Shown here: positions 8,059 through 16,506 of the stretch, piece after piece | Layout: each line of letters starts with the position of its first letter | Position numbering within the stretch: the stretch's first letter is position 1 | From: JBBARC01 sp040400005 | GTDB taxonomy: Bacteria; Pseudomonadota; Alphaproteobacteria; Acetobacterales; Acetobacteraceae | DNA length: 24,525 nucleotides | Direction: 5' to 3' | Assembly: GCA_040400005.1 (NCBI GenBank) | Contig: JBBARC010000050.1 | Location: 1-24,525 of the forward strand | Made by a program: the position numbers and the translations under genes | The notes under the pieces: generated by a model | What the model was told of the DNA's origin: nothing | The model's database searches: none | What the model saw: the letters and a program-made list of their open reading frames with translations, nothing else

Positions 8059-9636
8059 ATGACCAACATGTTAAAACGCGGCTTAGCAACATCAACGCCA
8101 TTGCGTGCAGCGATCCCGCGTCAGGTTGGGCGTCAGGTTGGGCGTAAAATTTGGGCCACCGGCATCAGCCTCGCCTGCTTGCTGATCGCCAGCCCCGCAG
8201 CCCCCGCCCAAACCGTGCCAACCGCGCGCCAGCAGGTGCAGCACGTGTTCCGCCGCTTCACCTTTGGCGAGCCGCCGGAAACGGTCACCGCGGTCACCAC
8301 GTCCGGCATCGCCCCGTGGCTCGCCCAGCAGCTTACCCCCGCCAACATCGACGATACCGGCACCGTGCTGGAAACCCTGCCCACGGCCAAATATAGCGAT
8401 TACAATATCTGGGAACGTAGCGTGATGCAGCACATGCTGCTCACCAACCGCCAGGTGCAAGCCAAGCTGGAAATGCACTGGCTCGATCATTTCTCGGTCA
8501 GCCTCAACACCGTCGGCGACCCCGCCCTGATGCAGCATTACGATGCAACCATCCGCGCCAATGCGCTGGGCAATTTCCAAACCTTGCTGGCCGCAGTTTC
8601 CAAAGAAGCCGCCATGTTGCGCTGGCTCGGCAACGACGGCAACGTGCCGCCCACCCCAAACGAAAATTTTGGCCGCGAGCTGATGCAGCTTTACACCACC
8701 GGCGAATTCACCCTCAACCCCGATGGCAGCCAAAAGCTGAACGCCCACGGCGGCCCGATTTTAAATTACACCGAGAACGACGTAAAAGCCGTTGCCAAAG
8801 CCATGACCGGCTATTCGCTATCCTACAATAGCACCAACACCAATCCGCAAACCGCGTTTTCGGTGCTGTTTACCAAAACCAATCACTATCATGGGTCGCT
8901 GATCCTTAACGGTAAAACCTACACCGTTCCCAACGATACCACCGCTATCGACTATGTTTGCAGCATCCTGGCACACCGGCCGGAAACCGCCATCTACGAA
9001 ACTAAACAAATGCTGCAAAGGTTCGCCACCGAAACCCCCAGCGCGCAATATGTTACCGACGTTGCCGCCGTTTGGAAAAAAACTGTCGATAAGCCCGACC
9101 AAATCGCCCAGGTGATCACTGCCATCATCAACCACCCCGAATTTAACACCAGCTACCACGCCATGCTGAAACAGCCGGTGGAATTGCTATTCGGGCCGTT
9201 GCGTATGCTCAGCGGCAAGCTGCAGGCCACCGCCAATGTTGCCCCCGCCGGCAGCCTGCAATATGAATTGTCGTCGCTTGGGCAACAGATTTTCTATCCG
9301 CCATCGGTGTTTTCCTTCTACCCGCCGGGCAGCTTGGCATCGATTGTCAATACGCGCACCATGCTGACCAAATCAGGTATCACCGCCAACATTAGCGGCG
9401 CCACACCCGGTAATACTTATGTCGATACCTACATCGACATCCCCACCCTGCGCACCAGGGTGGGCAGCATCAACACGCAGATCATCACAGATTATCTGCT
9501 CGATGCGCTCATCGATGGCGGCTCGCCCGAACTGCATAGCACAATTGCCGGTTTCCTCGGCGCCAAACCCAGCGATAACCAAATTCGTGGCGCCATTTGG
9601 CTTATTCTCAATACCCCCGATTACGGAGTGAACTGA
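8059..9636 (+). CDS. DUF1800 family exported protein
   Basis: A protein of about 525 residues with an N-terminal signal sequence: a basic start, then a hydrophobic core (ISLACLLIASPAAPAQ) with likely cleavage after APA. DUF1800 hallmarks follow: VQHVFRRFTFG near the mature N-terminus, KLEMHWLDHFSVS, and NFGRELMQLYTTGEF, then NYTENDVKAVAKAMTGYS. The family's biochemical role is unknown; its genes are typically paired with a DUF1501 gene, as here one base downstream. An in-frame GTG at 8053 is an alternative start; the ATGs at 8059 and 8068 sit behind AGGTGGGG. The pre-peptide holds a 12-bp DNA duplication (8119-8142) giving RQVGRQVGR, which lengthens the basic region of the signal. Confidence 0.85.
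   Translation: MTNMLKRGLATSTPLRAAIPRQVGRQVGRKIWATGISLACLLIASPAAPAQTVPTARQQVQHVFRRFTFGEPPETVTAVTTSGIAPWLAQQLTPANIDDTGTVLETLPTAKYSDYNIWERSVMQHMLLTNRQVQAKLEMHWLDHFSVSLNTVGDPALMQHYDATIRANALGNFQTLLAAVSKEAAMLRWLGNDGNVPPTPNENFGRELMQLYTTGEFTLNPDGSQKLNAHGGPILNYTENDVKAVAKAMTGYSLSYNSTNTNPQTAFSVLFTKTNHYHGSLILNGKTYTVPNDTTAIDYVCSILAHRPETAIYETKQMLQRFATETPSAQYVTDVAAVWKKTVDKPDQIAQVITAIINHPEFNTSYHAMLKQPVELLFGPLRMLSGKLQATANVAPAGSLQYELSSLGQQIFYPPSVFSFYPPGSLASIVNTRTMLTKSGITANISGATPGNTYVDTYIDIPTLRTRVGSINTQIITDYLLDALIDGGSPELHSTIAGFLGAKPSDNQIRGAIWLILNTPDYGVN
8119..8142 (+). repeat. Two tandem 12-bp repeats in signal-peptide coding region
   Basis: CGTCAGGTTGGG occurs twice, in frame, encoding RQVG twice in the basic N-region of the DUF1800 signal peptide. 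Confidence 0.9.
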
Positions 9637-9637
9637 T

Positions 9638-10918
9638 ATGCTGATTAGGCGCGATGTTTTCCGGGGTCTTAGCGGCCTTGCCGTAAGCCCGCTGTTTCTG
9701 CACAGCCTGTCGGCAGAAGCCGCCAACACAACGGCAACGGATACCATCATGGTGGTGATCAACATGGCCGGTGGCAATGATGGGCTTAATACGGTTATTC
9801 CGCTGACCAAATTTCCCGCCTACCGCACGCTGCGCCGGCCGGCAACGCCGCCCGACGCGAGCCTGACGCTGGACTACACAATTCCGCAATTGGCCGCCAC
9901 CGCCTTCGACCCCAACCCGGCAACCCCTGCTGCCAACGCCAGCCAATTTGCCTTCGCCCCATCGATGACCGCCATGCGTGATCTTTACAGCACCGGCAAG
10001 CTGGCAGTGTTAAACGGCATCAGCCTGCCGCTCACCGAACAAGCGTCCCTCAGCCACAGCGATGCCTCGCGCGATTGGCAAACCGGGCAAATCAACACAA
10101 CATTATCCACGCCACCAGGCTGGATTGGCCTGGCGCTGAACGGGGCACTAGCGGGATCGTTGGGGGCGACCACATCCATGTCGGGCGGGTCGCCCATCGT
10201 GCTGCAAAATGGTGTCGCCCAATCGCTGGTGTTGTCACCATCCATCGATAATTTTAACTTCTCCTATGGGTCATCCGATAATTACACCAAATTGGTGCAA
10301 TCGTTTAACCACATCATGACCCTACCCACATCCGATGCGTCCACCGCCTATAATCTATCCACCTTGCTGGGTGCTAAAAACGCCGTCACCGTGGTCAACA
10401 AAATAGCCAACGCCAACAAGGTGAAAGGCTACCCCACGCCAGTCACCTGGATCGATTACCAGTTGCACGATATCGCCCGCATGATCCTGGGGCAGTCAGG
10501 CGTGCGCGGCTACTATGCCGAATACGGCGGGTTCGATACCCACTCGCAGCAGGCGCTCTACCAGCCGCAATACCTCGCCGATATCTCCAACGCCATGCAA
10601 ACCTTCTATACCTATTTGCAGGCCCACGGCGCATCCGCCAACGTGGTGATCGCCACCATTTCCGATTTCGGCCGCCGCCCCGGCGCCAACCTTAACTTCG
10701 GCACCGATCACGGCGCCGGTAGTGTTGCCTTCGTGCTCGGCGATCGCGTCACCGGCGGGGTTTATGGCAACTACCCAAGCCTGACCAAATTCGATGTTTA
10801 TGGCAATTTGAAAATGACTGTGGATTTCCGCAACATGATCTCGGATTTGATCGTTGCCATGGGCGGCAATGCCAAAACTATTTTGGGCCAGACTTATCCA
10901 AAACTTGGGTTTATTTGA
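9638..10918 (+). CDS. DUF1501 family exported protein
   Basis: A 426-residue protein. Its N-terminus IRRDVFRGLSGLAVSPLFL reads as a twin-arginine (Tat) signal (RR-x-two hydrophobics-R), with likely cleavage after SAEA. Family motifs are VVINMAGGNDGLNTVIPL near residue 30, YGGFDTHSQQ, and FGRRPGANLNFGTDHGAG near residue 350. DUF1501 proteins are related to the alkaline phosphatase/sulfatase fold, but their substrate is not established. The gene starts one base after the DUF1800 stop with GGAG nine bases upstream, so the two are one operon. A hairpin terminator follows. Confidence 0.87.
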   Translation: MLIRRDVFRGLSGLAVSPLFLHSLSAEAANTTATDTIMVVINMAGGNDGLNTVIPLTKFPAYRTLRRPATPPDASLTLDYTIPQLAATAFDPNPATPAANASQFAFAPSMTAMRDLYSTGKLAVLNGISLPLTEQASLSHSDASRDWQTGQINTTLSTPPGWIGLALNGALAGSLGATTSMSGGSPIVLQNGVAQSLVLSPSIDNFNFSYGSSDNYTKLVQSFNHIMTLPTSDASTAYNLSTLLGAKNAVTVVNKIANANKVKGYPTPVTWIDYQLHDIARMILGQSGVRGYYAEYGGFDTHSQQALYQPQYLADISNAMQTFYTYLQAHGASANVVIATISDFGRRPGANLNFGTDHGAGSVAFVLGDRVTGGVYGNYPSLTKFDVYGNLKMTVDFRNMISDLIVAMGGNAKTILGQTYPKLGFI

Positions 10919-10942
10919 GGCGTCACAAAAAACAGAAAGACA

Positions 10943-10964
10943 CTTCTTTTCTGAAGAAAAGAAG
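10943..10964. terminator. Hairpin between convergent genes, dispersed-repeat type
   Basis: Stem CTTCTTTTC / GAAAAGAAG (9 bp) with loop TGAA, followed by CAAAAGACTTTTAT. It lies between the convergent DUF1501 and ABC permease genes and can end transcription from both sides. A nearly identical copy at 23425-23448 shows it is a dispersed element. Confidence 0.75.
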
Positions 10965-10999
10965 CAAAAGACTTTTATATGTTTGCGGCTGGGGCGCCG

Positions 11000-12424
11000 C
11001 TATACGTGTAGGCGCACCAGCACTAGGGCGCCGGCCATCGCCCACGCGACATCTGCCATGGCGCCCAGCAATGATGCGCTTGATACATGCAGGCGGCCGC
11101 GTAAGGCGACAAACCTGATCACGTGGGGTTTGCGCAATTCCATCACAAACCTGGTCATCACACTGCCCAAGGTTGCTGCCAGCACAACCGGAAAAGCGTG
11201 CGGAATGCGTAAAGCAACAATCACCAGTAAGGGTGCTGTCACCACAAACACCGCAAGGCTCAGCAGCCCGGTTTTAACCCGAAACACCAACCCGCGATCA
11301 ATCGGCGCGCTCATCACCAATTCTAACGCGCGATCATTGCGCACCACCACATCCAAAAACACCGAGGCGATGCGGCCGGTCATCATCACCGTAATAAACA
11401 ACACGCCGCCCGAGGCCGATACGCCGCTGGTAAATCGCGTCACCGCAATCGCCGCCGGTATCAGAAAAATGAACTGATACACAATCTGAATAAGCAACCC
11501 CGGCTGGCGCATAAAATTGCGGATTTCTTTGGTGATCAACACCCGGGTAAGCCCCGCGCCAAAGTTTGCCGCCCGCACGGCGCGCCCGCCCCGATCGGCG
11601 TTTAAAATGGCAATCGCGCCGGTGCCATAGCTGCGTTCAAACGCCGCACTGGTTAGCATAACCCCTGCAAAAGCCGCCGCACATAACAACAGCATGGCGC
11701 CAAAATCGCCGTACATGGCGCGCGCCGGCAGCCAGGCGATGCCGCTGGGGTGGGCGCTATCGAGCGGTTTTATCAACTGCCACAACGCCTCGCGCCGATC
11801 CGCCGGTAAAATTGTGGTGGTTTGTGAGGCCAAAAACGCAAGTGCGCCCAGCACCGTTGCAATCACCCGTGCAGCCAGCCGGGCGCGCTTGGGGCCAATC
11901 ACGGCAAGCAACCCCAGAAACGCACACGCAGCCGCGATGGCAGCGATTATCGCCACCGACCCCAGCACCGGGTACACCCCCACCCAATCAAAATGCCCGC
12001 GCAGCATCATGCCGTTCACCACGGGAATAGCCGCGACAAACGGCAAGCCCCCAGCCCCCAGGCCAATAGCAATCAGGCGCGCGCGCAGCACCACCCGCGG
12101 CGGCAAGGGCGAGGTTACCAGCAATTCCAAATCGCCCTGATCGCGCATAGAATCGATCATGCCCGAGATCGCTTTGGATAAGCACAAGGCGCTGACCCCG
12201 ATCAGCATCACGGTCACCACTGGCAGCCCGTTATCACTGACCGCATGCAGTTGCGCCAGTTGCGGGGCGGCGGCAAAGCCAACCAAATGCAAGCTGACAA
12301 TAACCCCCAGCAGCACGGCGCCGATAATCAGTTTTTGCCAGGGCGAGCCCAGCCGCAATTCGCGCCGCGCCAGGCGCAGATCATTGCCGAGCAGCCACAA
12401 GGTGCTCGCCCGCGTGCCGCTCAT
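11000..12424 (-). CDS. ABC transporter permease
   Basis: A 474-residue integral membrane protein with about ten or more hydrophobic segments, for example IIGAVLLGVIVSLHLVGFA near the N-terminus and a last segment at the extreme C-terminus. Its ATG (12424) overlaps the stop of the ATP-binding gene as ATGA, so the two are translated together and should form one transporter. The layout resembles ABC-2 type exporters; the cargo cannot be told from the sequence. DQGDLELLVTSPLPPRVVL is reminiscent of the coupling segment of such permeases. The gene ends 35 bases before the hairpin at 10943-10964, its probable terminator. Confidence 0.85.
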   Translation of the reverse strand: MSGTRASTLWLLGNDLRLARRELRLGSPWQKLIIGAVLLGVIVSLHLVGFAAAPQLAQLHAVSDNGLPVVTVMLIGVSALCLSKAISGMIDSMRDQGDLELLVTSPLPPRVVLRARLIAIGLGAGGLPFVAAIPVVNGMMLRGHFDWVGVYPVLGSVAIIAAIAAACAFLGLLAVIGPKRARLAARVIATVLGALAFLASQTTTILPADRREALWQLIKPLDSAHPSGIAWLPARAMYGDFGAMLLLCAAAFAGVMLTSAAFERSYGTGAIAILNADRGGRAVRAANFGAGLTRVLITKEIRNFMRQPGLLIQIVYQFIFLIPAAIAVTRFTSGVSASGGVLFITVMMTGRIASVFLDVVVRNDRALELVMSAPIDRGLVFRVKTGLLSLAVFVVTAPLLVIVALRIPHAFPVVLAATLGSVMTRFVMELRKPHVIRFVALRGRLHVSSASLLGAMADVAWAMAGALVLVRLHV

Positions 12425-13233
12425 GGCGTTAAATTCTCAGCGCCGGTCTCGGTCATTTGCAAAAACATATCTTCTAAGCTGGCATCGTGATCACCGCCAA
12501 TGGCGCGCAGCTCCGCCAAAGTGCCCTCGGCAATCAGTTTGCCTTTATCGATAATGCCAATCCTATCCGCCAGCCGCTCGGCCACTTCCAAAATATGGGT
12601 GGTGAGGATCACGGTAAATCCGCGTGCCACGCGGGCACGCAGCAAATCTTTCACCTGGCGCGAGGCCGCCGCATCCAGGCCGCTGAGCGGTTCATCCAAG
12701 ATCAGCAATTTAGGTTCGTGCAGCAGCGCCCCAGCCAATGCCACTTTCTGGCGCATGCCGCGCGAAAACCCCTCGCAATATTCCGACCGGTGCGGCCATA
12801 GGGCGAGCAGTTCCAGCAAGTGCTGGGCGCGGTCTTCGGCCAATTTTTTCGGCACATTCCACAGGCCTGCGATAAATTCCAAATACTCGATCGGGCTGAG
12901 CCGGTCATACAGCAGCGGCTCATCGGGCAGCCAGGCGGTCACCCGCTTGGCATCTTCGGGGTTTTTCAGCGCATCGATACCGGCAATCTCAATGTGGCCA
13001 GCATCGGGCGCCAGCAGGCCGGTGACCATGCGCAGCGTCGTGGTTTTGCCCGCACCATTGGGGCCGAGCAGCGCGTAAAGCTCGCCCGCCCGCACATCGA
13101 GATCAAGGTGATCCACCGCCGGGCGGGCAAACACTTTGGTTAGCCCGCGCAGCGTCAGCATCGGCGTGCCCGCAACCGGTGTTGCGTCCCACGCAGCCTG
13201 CGCCGCATTTGCCCCAAACTGTGTACCAGCCAT
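12421..13233 (-). CDS. ABC transporter ATP-binding protein
   Basis: A 270-residue nucleotide-binding subunit. Walker A GPNGAGKT at residues 57-64, signature FSRGM at 156-160, Walker B LLILDE near 176-181 with LSGLD after it, and the switch His in TTHI are all intact, so it should hydrolyse ATP. The signature is FSRGM instead of LSGGQ, which is common in ABC-2 exporters. I place the start at ATG 13233 (GTG 13236 is possible), with AGGGGG upstream. The first 24 residues precede the usual domain start, so an internal start at MLTLRG is also possible. It is co-translated with the permease. Confidence 0.9.
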   Translation of the reverse strand: MAGTQFGANAAQAAWDATPVAGTPMLTLRGLTKVFARPAVDHLDLDVRAGELYALLGPNGAGKTTTLRMVTGLLAPDAGHIEIAGIDALKNPEDAKRVTAWLPDEPLLYDRLSPIEYLEFIAGLWNVPKKLAEDRAQHLLELLALWPHRSEYCEGFSRGMRQKVALAGALLHEPKLLILDEPLSGLDAAASRQVKDLLRARVARGFTVILTTHILEVAERLADRIGIIDKGKLIAEGTLAELRAIGGDHDASLEDMFLQMTETGAENLTP

Positions 13234-13334
13234 CACGCGCGCAATCCCCCTGTGCCGGGGCCGCCCCCCCAAGTGCAGTATGTCGACTGCCCTATGTTGA
13301 GTGCATTATGTCGCAAGGCCACAAATCGGCAAGC

Positions 13335-13362
13335 CTTTACGCACACCCCTTTACGCACACCC
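13335..13362. repeat. Two tandem 14-bp repeats upstream of GNAT gene
   Basis: CTTTACGCACACCC occurs twice in direct succession (13335-13348, 13349-13362), between the divergent ABC and GNAT genes. A looser pair, GTGCAKTATGTCG, lies just to its left near 13273-13315. They could be regulator sites or neutral slippage products. Confidence 0.85.
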
Positions 13363-13436
13363 GCCGGTTGGGCAAAGACAGCCAGGCGGCCCCCAGTGGC
13401 ACCCGCCTAATCCCCACCGATAAGAGGGACCCCGCC

Positions 13437-14063
13437 ATGCCCGCCGCGTTTCGCCCCGCCCGCGCCGATGATGCCGATGCCGCCGTGCCGCTGATCTACG
13501 CCTCTGGCCCCGAGGCATTTAACTATGTGTTTGGCCCAACCAACCCCGGCGGCGCGCTGGCCTATCTGCGGGCAGCGTTTCGCGATGGCGCCGGCGAATT
13601 TGGCTACCGCAACCATGTGGTGGGGGTGCGTGGCGATGATATTGTCGCGGCCGGCGCCGGCTGGGGCAGCGCCACCACCCTGCCCTTCACACTTTCCGCC
13701 GCCCGCCAATTTTTTACCCAGTTCGGCCCGTTGGCCGCTTGTGGCGCCATCACCCGCGGCTTGGCCACCGAACGCGTGGTGCGCCCGCCGGTGGCCACAG
13801 AATTTTGCATCGGCCATTTGGGCGTGCGTGATGATCTGCGGGGCATGGGTTTGGGCGGCGCGTTGATGCACCATTTGCTGGCGTTGGGACACGCGCAAAA
13901 ACTGGCAACCGCCGTGCTGGATGTAGCCATCACCAACCCGCGCGCGGAAGGATTATACACGCGCATGGGCTACCGGGTGCAGGCAGAACGCCGAGCCGAC
14001 CTGCATAATGGATTTGGCCGGGTGGTGGCGCATCGCCGCATGACCCGCCCGTTAACCATGTGA
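13437..14063 (+). CDS. GNAT family N-acetyltransferase
   Basis: A 208-residue acetyltransferase. The N-terminus FRPARADDADAAVPLIY is a typical GNAT start. The acetyl-CoA-binding motif A is IGHLGVRDDLRGMGLGGALMHHLL, with the R-x-x-G-x-G/A core as RGMGLG. Motif B follows as DVAITNPRAEGLYTRMGYRV. The substrate is unknown. The start at 13437 is set by AAGAGGG eight bases upstream; the same frame is open back to 13179 but lacks coding character. Its stop overlaps the start of the Nudix gene by four bases, so both are made together. Confidence 0.85.
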   Translation: MPAAFRPARADDADAAVPLIYASGPEAFNYVFGPTNPGGALAYLRAAFRDGAGEFGYRNHVVGVRGDDIVAAGAGWGSATTLPFTLSAARQFFTQFGPLAACGAITRGLATERVVRPPVATEFCIGHLGVRDDLRGMGLGGALMHHLLALGHAQKLATAVLDVAITNPRAEGLYTRMGYRVQAERRADLHNGFGRVVAHRRMTRPLTM

Positions 14064-14593
14064 CCTTGGCTGACCTTGAGCCCAGCACCGCGCCGGATGC
14101 AGCGCCGGATAGCTGGCAGGCAGCGCCGCACGTTGGCGATGGATTGGTGCGGCTGGGGCTGTGGTTTGCCTTCCGCCTGCTGCTGGTGTGGTGGTTTTGC
14201 CGCAAACCGCACCATCGCGGCGCACTGGTGGCAGTGTGGCAGGGCGGCCGCGTGCTGCTAGTGCAATCCAGCTACCGCGCCGGCTGGACCCTGCCGGGTG
14301 GCGGTGTGGGTGTGGGCGAGGCTGCGGCCGATGCCGCCTGCCGCGAATTGCGCGAGGAACTGCGCCTGGTGCTGGCCGCCGAAACCCTGGGCCCGCCGGT
14401 AGATTACCACGTGGTGTTCAACCACCAGCGCGACCATGTCAGTATTTTCAGCAGCTTCGACGCCGATATACGGGCGCTGCGCCCCGACGGCCGCGAAATA
14501 CGCCGCGCCGCCTTGTTTACGCCGGCGCAGGCGGCCCGGCTGCGCTTACCACCATTTGTGCGCACTTACCTGGCCCAGGGTTGCCAGCGCTAA
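14060..14593 (+). CDS. Nudix hydrolase
   Basis: A 177-residue protein with a Nudix box at residues 81-103: Gx5E, seven residues, then RELREELRL. The RE and EE needed for metal binding are present; the usual Gly after EEx is Arg. Nudix enzymes cleave nucleoside diphosphates linked to another moiety; the substrate cannot be named. A hydrophobic stretch near residues 30-47 (LVRLGLWFAFRLLLVWWF) precedes the domain and may be a membrane anchor, unusual for the family. The GTG start at 14060 overlaps the GNAT stop as GTGA. Confidence 0.88.
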   Translation: MTLADLEPSTAPDAAPDSWQAAPHVGDGLVRLGLWFAFRLLLVWWFCRKPHHRGALVAVWQGGRVLLVQSSYRAGWTLPGGGVGVGEAAADAACRELREELRLVLAAETLGPPVDYHVVFNHQRDHVSIFSSFDADIRALRPDGREIRRAALFTPAQAARLRLPPFVRTYLAQGCQR

Positions 14594-14598
14594 GCGCA

Positions 14599-14625
14599 CC
14601 GCCGCGCCGCAGCGGCGCGTGGCGG
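14599..14625 (+). terminator. GC-rich hairpin after the Nudix gene
   Basis: Stem CGCGCCGC (14603-14610) / GCGGCGCG (14612-14619), extended by outer pairs to 14599 and 14625, six bases past the stop. No T tract follows, so it may be only a weak terminator or an RNA-stabilising structure. Confidence 0.4.
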
Positions 14626-14687
14626 CGAAATTTTGCCGCCAGCCGGTTGCCGTGGCCGGGGTTGCGCATTACAGGGTGGGGTGCGGT

Positions 14688-14773
14688 GCGGGTGTGGCGA
14701 AATGGTAACCGCAGTTGGCTCAAAATCAACCGGGGGCAACCCCTTGCCAGTTCGAGTCTGGCCACCCGCACCA
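14688..14773 (+). tRNA. tRNA-Leu (anticodon CAA)
   Basis: A complete 86-nt cloverleaf. The acceptor stem is GCGGGTG / CACCCGC. The anticodon stem GTTGG / TCAAC closes loop CTCAAAA, with CAA at positions 34-36. The long variable arm typical of Leu (CGGGGGCAACCCC) is present, the T arm is GCCAG-TTCGAGT-CTGGC, and ACCA is encoded at the end. It decodes UUG. Confidence 0.96.
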
Positions 14774-14951
14774 AGTTTGCCTGCACCAAACCAATCCTGA
14801 GCCGCGCAATCACTGACGCTGGTTTTCGCGAAAGCTACCTGTGTGAGCTTGCCGGCGCGGTGAATCTCCGCCGCCAGCGATTGACGGCGCCCTTGTCGCG
14901 GGCGGCAGCCATGTCATAGTAAACCACTTATCGACCAGATTGATGTAACCC

Positions 14952-16472
14952 ATGCCAAACGTGCAGCCCGTCGCCACCGTCACCTCGCCGAATACTTATC
15001 ATGCCTTGGCTGGCCGTTGCGATGAGATGACCCGGGCCGGTCAACTTGAAGACGCCTTAACCTATTCGCGCGAACTAGTTGTGCTGTTCCCAAATAAAAC
15101 AGACCCGTATTTGCGCGCTGCTAAACTACTTACACACCTAAAACGCGAAACAGAGGCCGAGGGCGTTCTACGCGCAGCTTTACCGCTCACGCCGCCGTCC
15201 GCACAATTGCAACTGCAACTTGGCATTATTGCCCTGCATGCAAATCATAACAACAATGCGCTAATCGCTCTCGCCCTGGCCGCCGAGCTTGATCCGACTG
15301 TTTCTAAGCATCACGCGCTCCTCGCACAGGCGCTTTTTCGCGCCAACCGCTTGGAAGAAGCCGTCGACGCACAACGCCGCGCCATCGCACTGGACCATGA
15401 CGACGCCAAGCTACATGCCGCTTTAGGTGGGTTTTTGGTGCAAATCGGCCAGGTCAGCGCCGCCATCAGTGCCTATCAACAGTCGTTGCTTCTGAAACCA
15501 AATCAGCCCGTCATCGCCGAAATGGCGGAACGTCTGCGCGCCAAACAGGCAGTGCCCTCAGGTGCACCACAAACTGCGGTGGAAGGCAGTGATGGCTTTC
15601 TCTTCCACGAAGTGAACAACGCATTTGAACAAATCTGTGGCGACGAGGCCGACCCCCGCGACGTCGAAAGATTGTTAACCATTTGGCAGGCGCGCCAGGC
15701 ATGGTGCCAGGTGCGCGATATAGACTACCGCGTGCTGATCGTACCCGAGCGTCATGTCTTATATGCCGATAAATTACCTGCCGGTTTTACACCGCACCCG
15801 GATCGCATGGCCCTGCGCCTGATGCGCGCGCTCGACCCGTGCCTGGAGCAAAAGATACTCTATCCCATCGACGCGTTGATTGCCGGGCGCGCCAGAAGCC
15901 TGATTTGCTATCGCGAGGATGTTCATTGGACCCATTATGGCGCCTATCTCGCCTATCGCGCGCTGCTGGCAACAATACCCTGCCTTGCCAACGAAATCAT
16001 CGATGAGACCGAACTAACCAAATCGATCGGACGCCGTGTGGGAGACATGGCGATATGGATGGATCGCCGCACCCGTGAGCAGTGCGAAATACTGACTCCG
16101 CCGTCCGCAACTGTGCGCGAAATTTTCTCGACTAAGTCTTTTCAATCCGGTCAGGTGGATGTTTTTGAAACCGATCACCCGTCCGGCCGCCGACTGGTCT
16201 TGTTTCGCACATCGAATTCAACAGCGCTGTTGCCACTTCTGTTAAATCATTTTTCCCGCATTGTTGCCGTCGCTACCACGGCGGTACATTTCGGCCTGCT
16301 CGCCAGCGAAAACCCGCATGTGGTCATATCTGAGCTTCCAGAACGATATCTGGCTATCCCCCAAACCGGCAGCAACCGGCACCGCTGCCGTATGCCGCGC
16401 GATTTTGAAGCGGAAGATTTTTCTGAAGCCACCGGCTGCAAGTTACCGTTACCCGGCGCACATGTGCGCTAA
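14952..16472 (+). CDS. TPR protein with AlgX/AlgJ-like SGNH domain
   Basis: A 506-residue protein. Residues about 15-195 are TPR-like helical repeats. From about residue 212 an AlgX/AlgJ-type SGNH domain starts with EGSDGFLFHE, and EDVHWTHYGAYLAYRALL near residue 322 supplies the Asp323-x-His325 pair. Such domains add acetyl groups to exopolysaccharides such as alginate. No signal peptide or membrane anchor is seen, which is odd, since AlgJ and AlgX act in the periplasm; a cytoplasmic or non-catalytic role is possible. Base composition is less GC-rich than the GNAT/Nudix genes to its left, hinting at separate origin. It is convergent with the sulfotransferase gene. Confidence 0.75.
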   Translation: MPNVQPVATVTSPNTYHALAGRCDEMTRAGQLEDALTYSRELVVLFPNKTDPYLRAAKLLTHLKRETEAEGVLRAALPLTPPSAQLQLQLGIIALHANHNNNALIALALAAELDPTVSKHHALLAQALFRANRLEEAVDAQRRAIALDHDDAKLHAALGGFLVQIGQVSAAISAYQQSLLLKPNQPVIAEMAERLRAKQAVPSGAPQTAVEGSDGFLFHEVNNAFEQICGDEADPRDVERLLTIWQARQAWCQVRDIDYRVLIVPERHVLYADKLPAGFTPHPDRMALRLMRALDPCLEQKILYPIDALIAGRARSLICYREDVHWTHYGAYLAYRALLATIPCLANEIIDETELTKSIGRRVGDMAIWMDRRTREQCEILTPPSATVREIFSTKSFQSGQVDVFETDHPSGRRLVLFRTSNSTALLPLLLNHFSRIVAVATTAVHFGLLASENPHVVISELPERYLAIPQTGSNRHRCRMPRDFEAEDFSEATGCKLPLPGAHVR

Positions 16473-16506
16473 TCGCCACGGCGAGGCACACGATCGCATA
16501 GTTTAA

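Noticed and set aside
8092..8748. 218-codon minus-strand frame
   Set aside because: It is antisense to the DUF1800 gene, whose family motifs are clear.
13179..13436. Long N-terminal extension of the GNAT protein
   Set aside because: It runs through the intergenic tandem repeats and antisense to the ABC gene; ATG 13437 has a good ribosome binding site and matches the GNAT start.
14688..14773. tRNA-Leu as a second island attachment site
   Set aside because: I found no second copy of its 3' end to the right within the window.
14161..14919. Plus-strand frame of 252 codons
   Set aside because: It is a shadow of the Nudix gene that also runs through tRNA-Leu.
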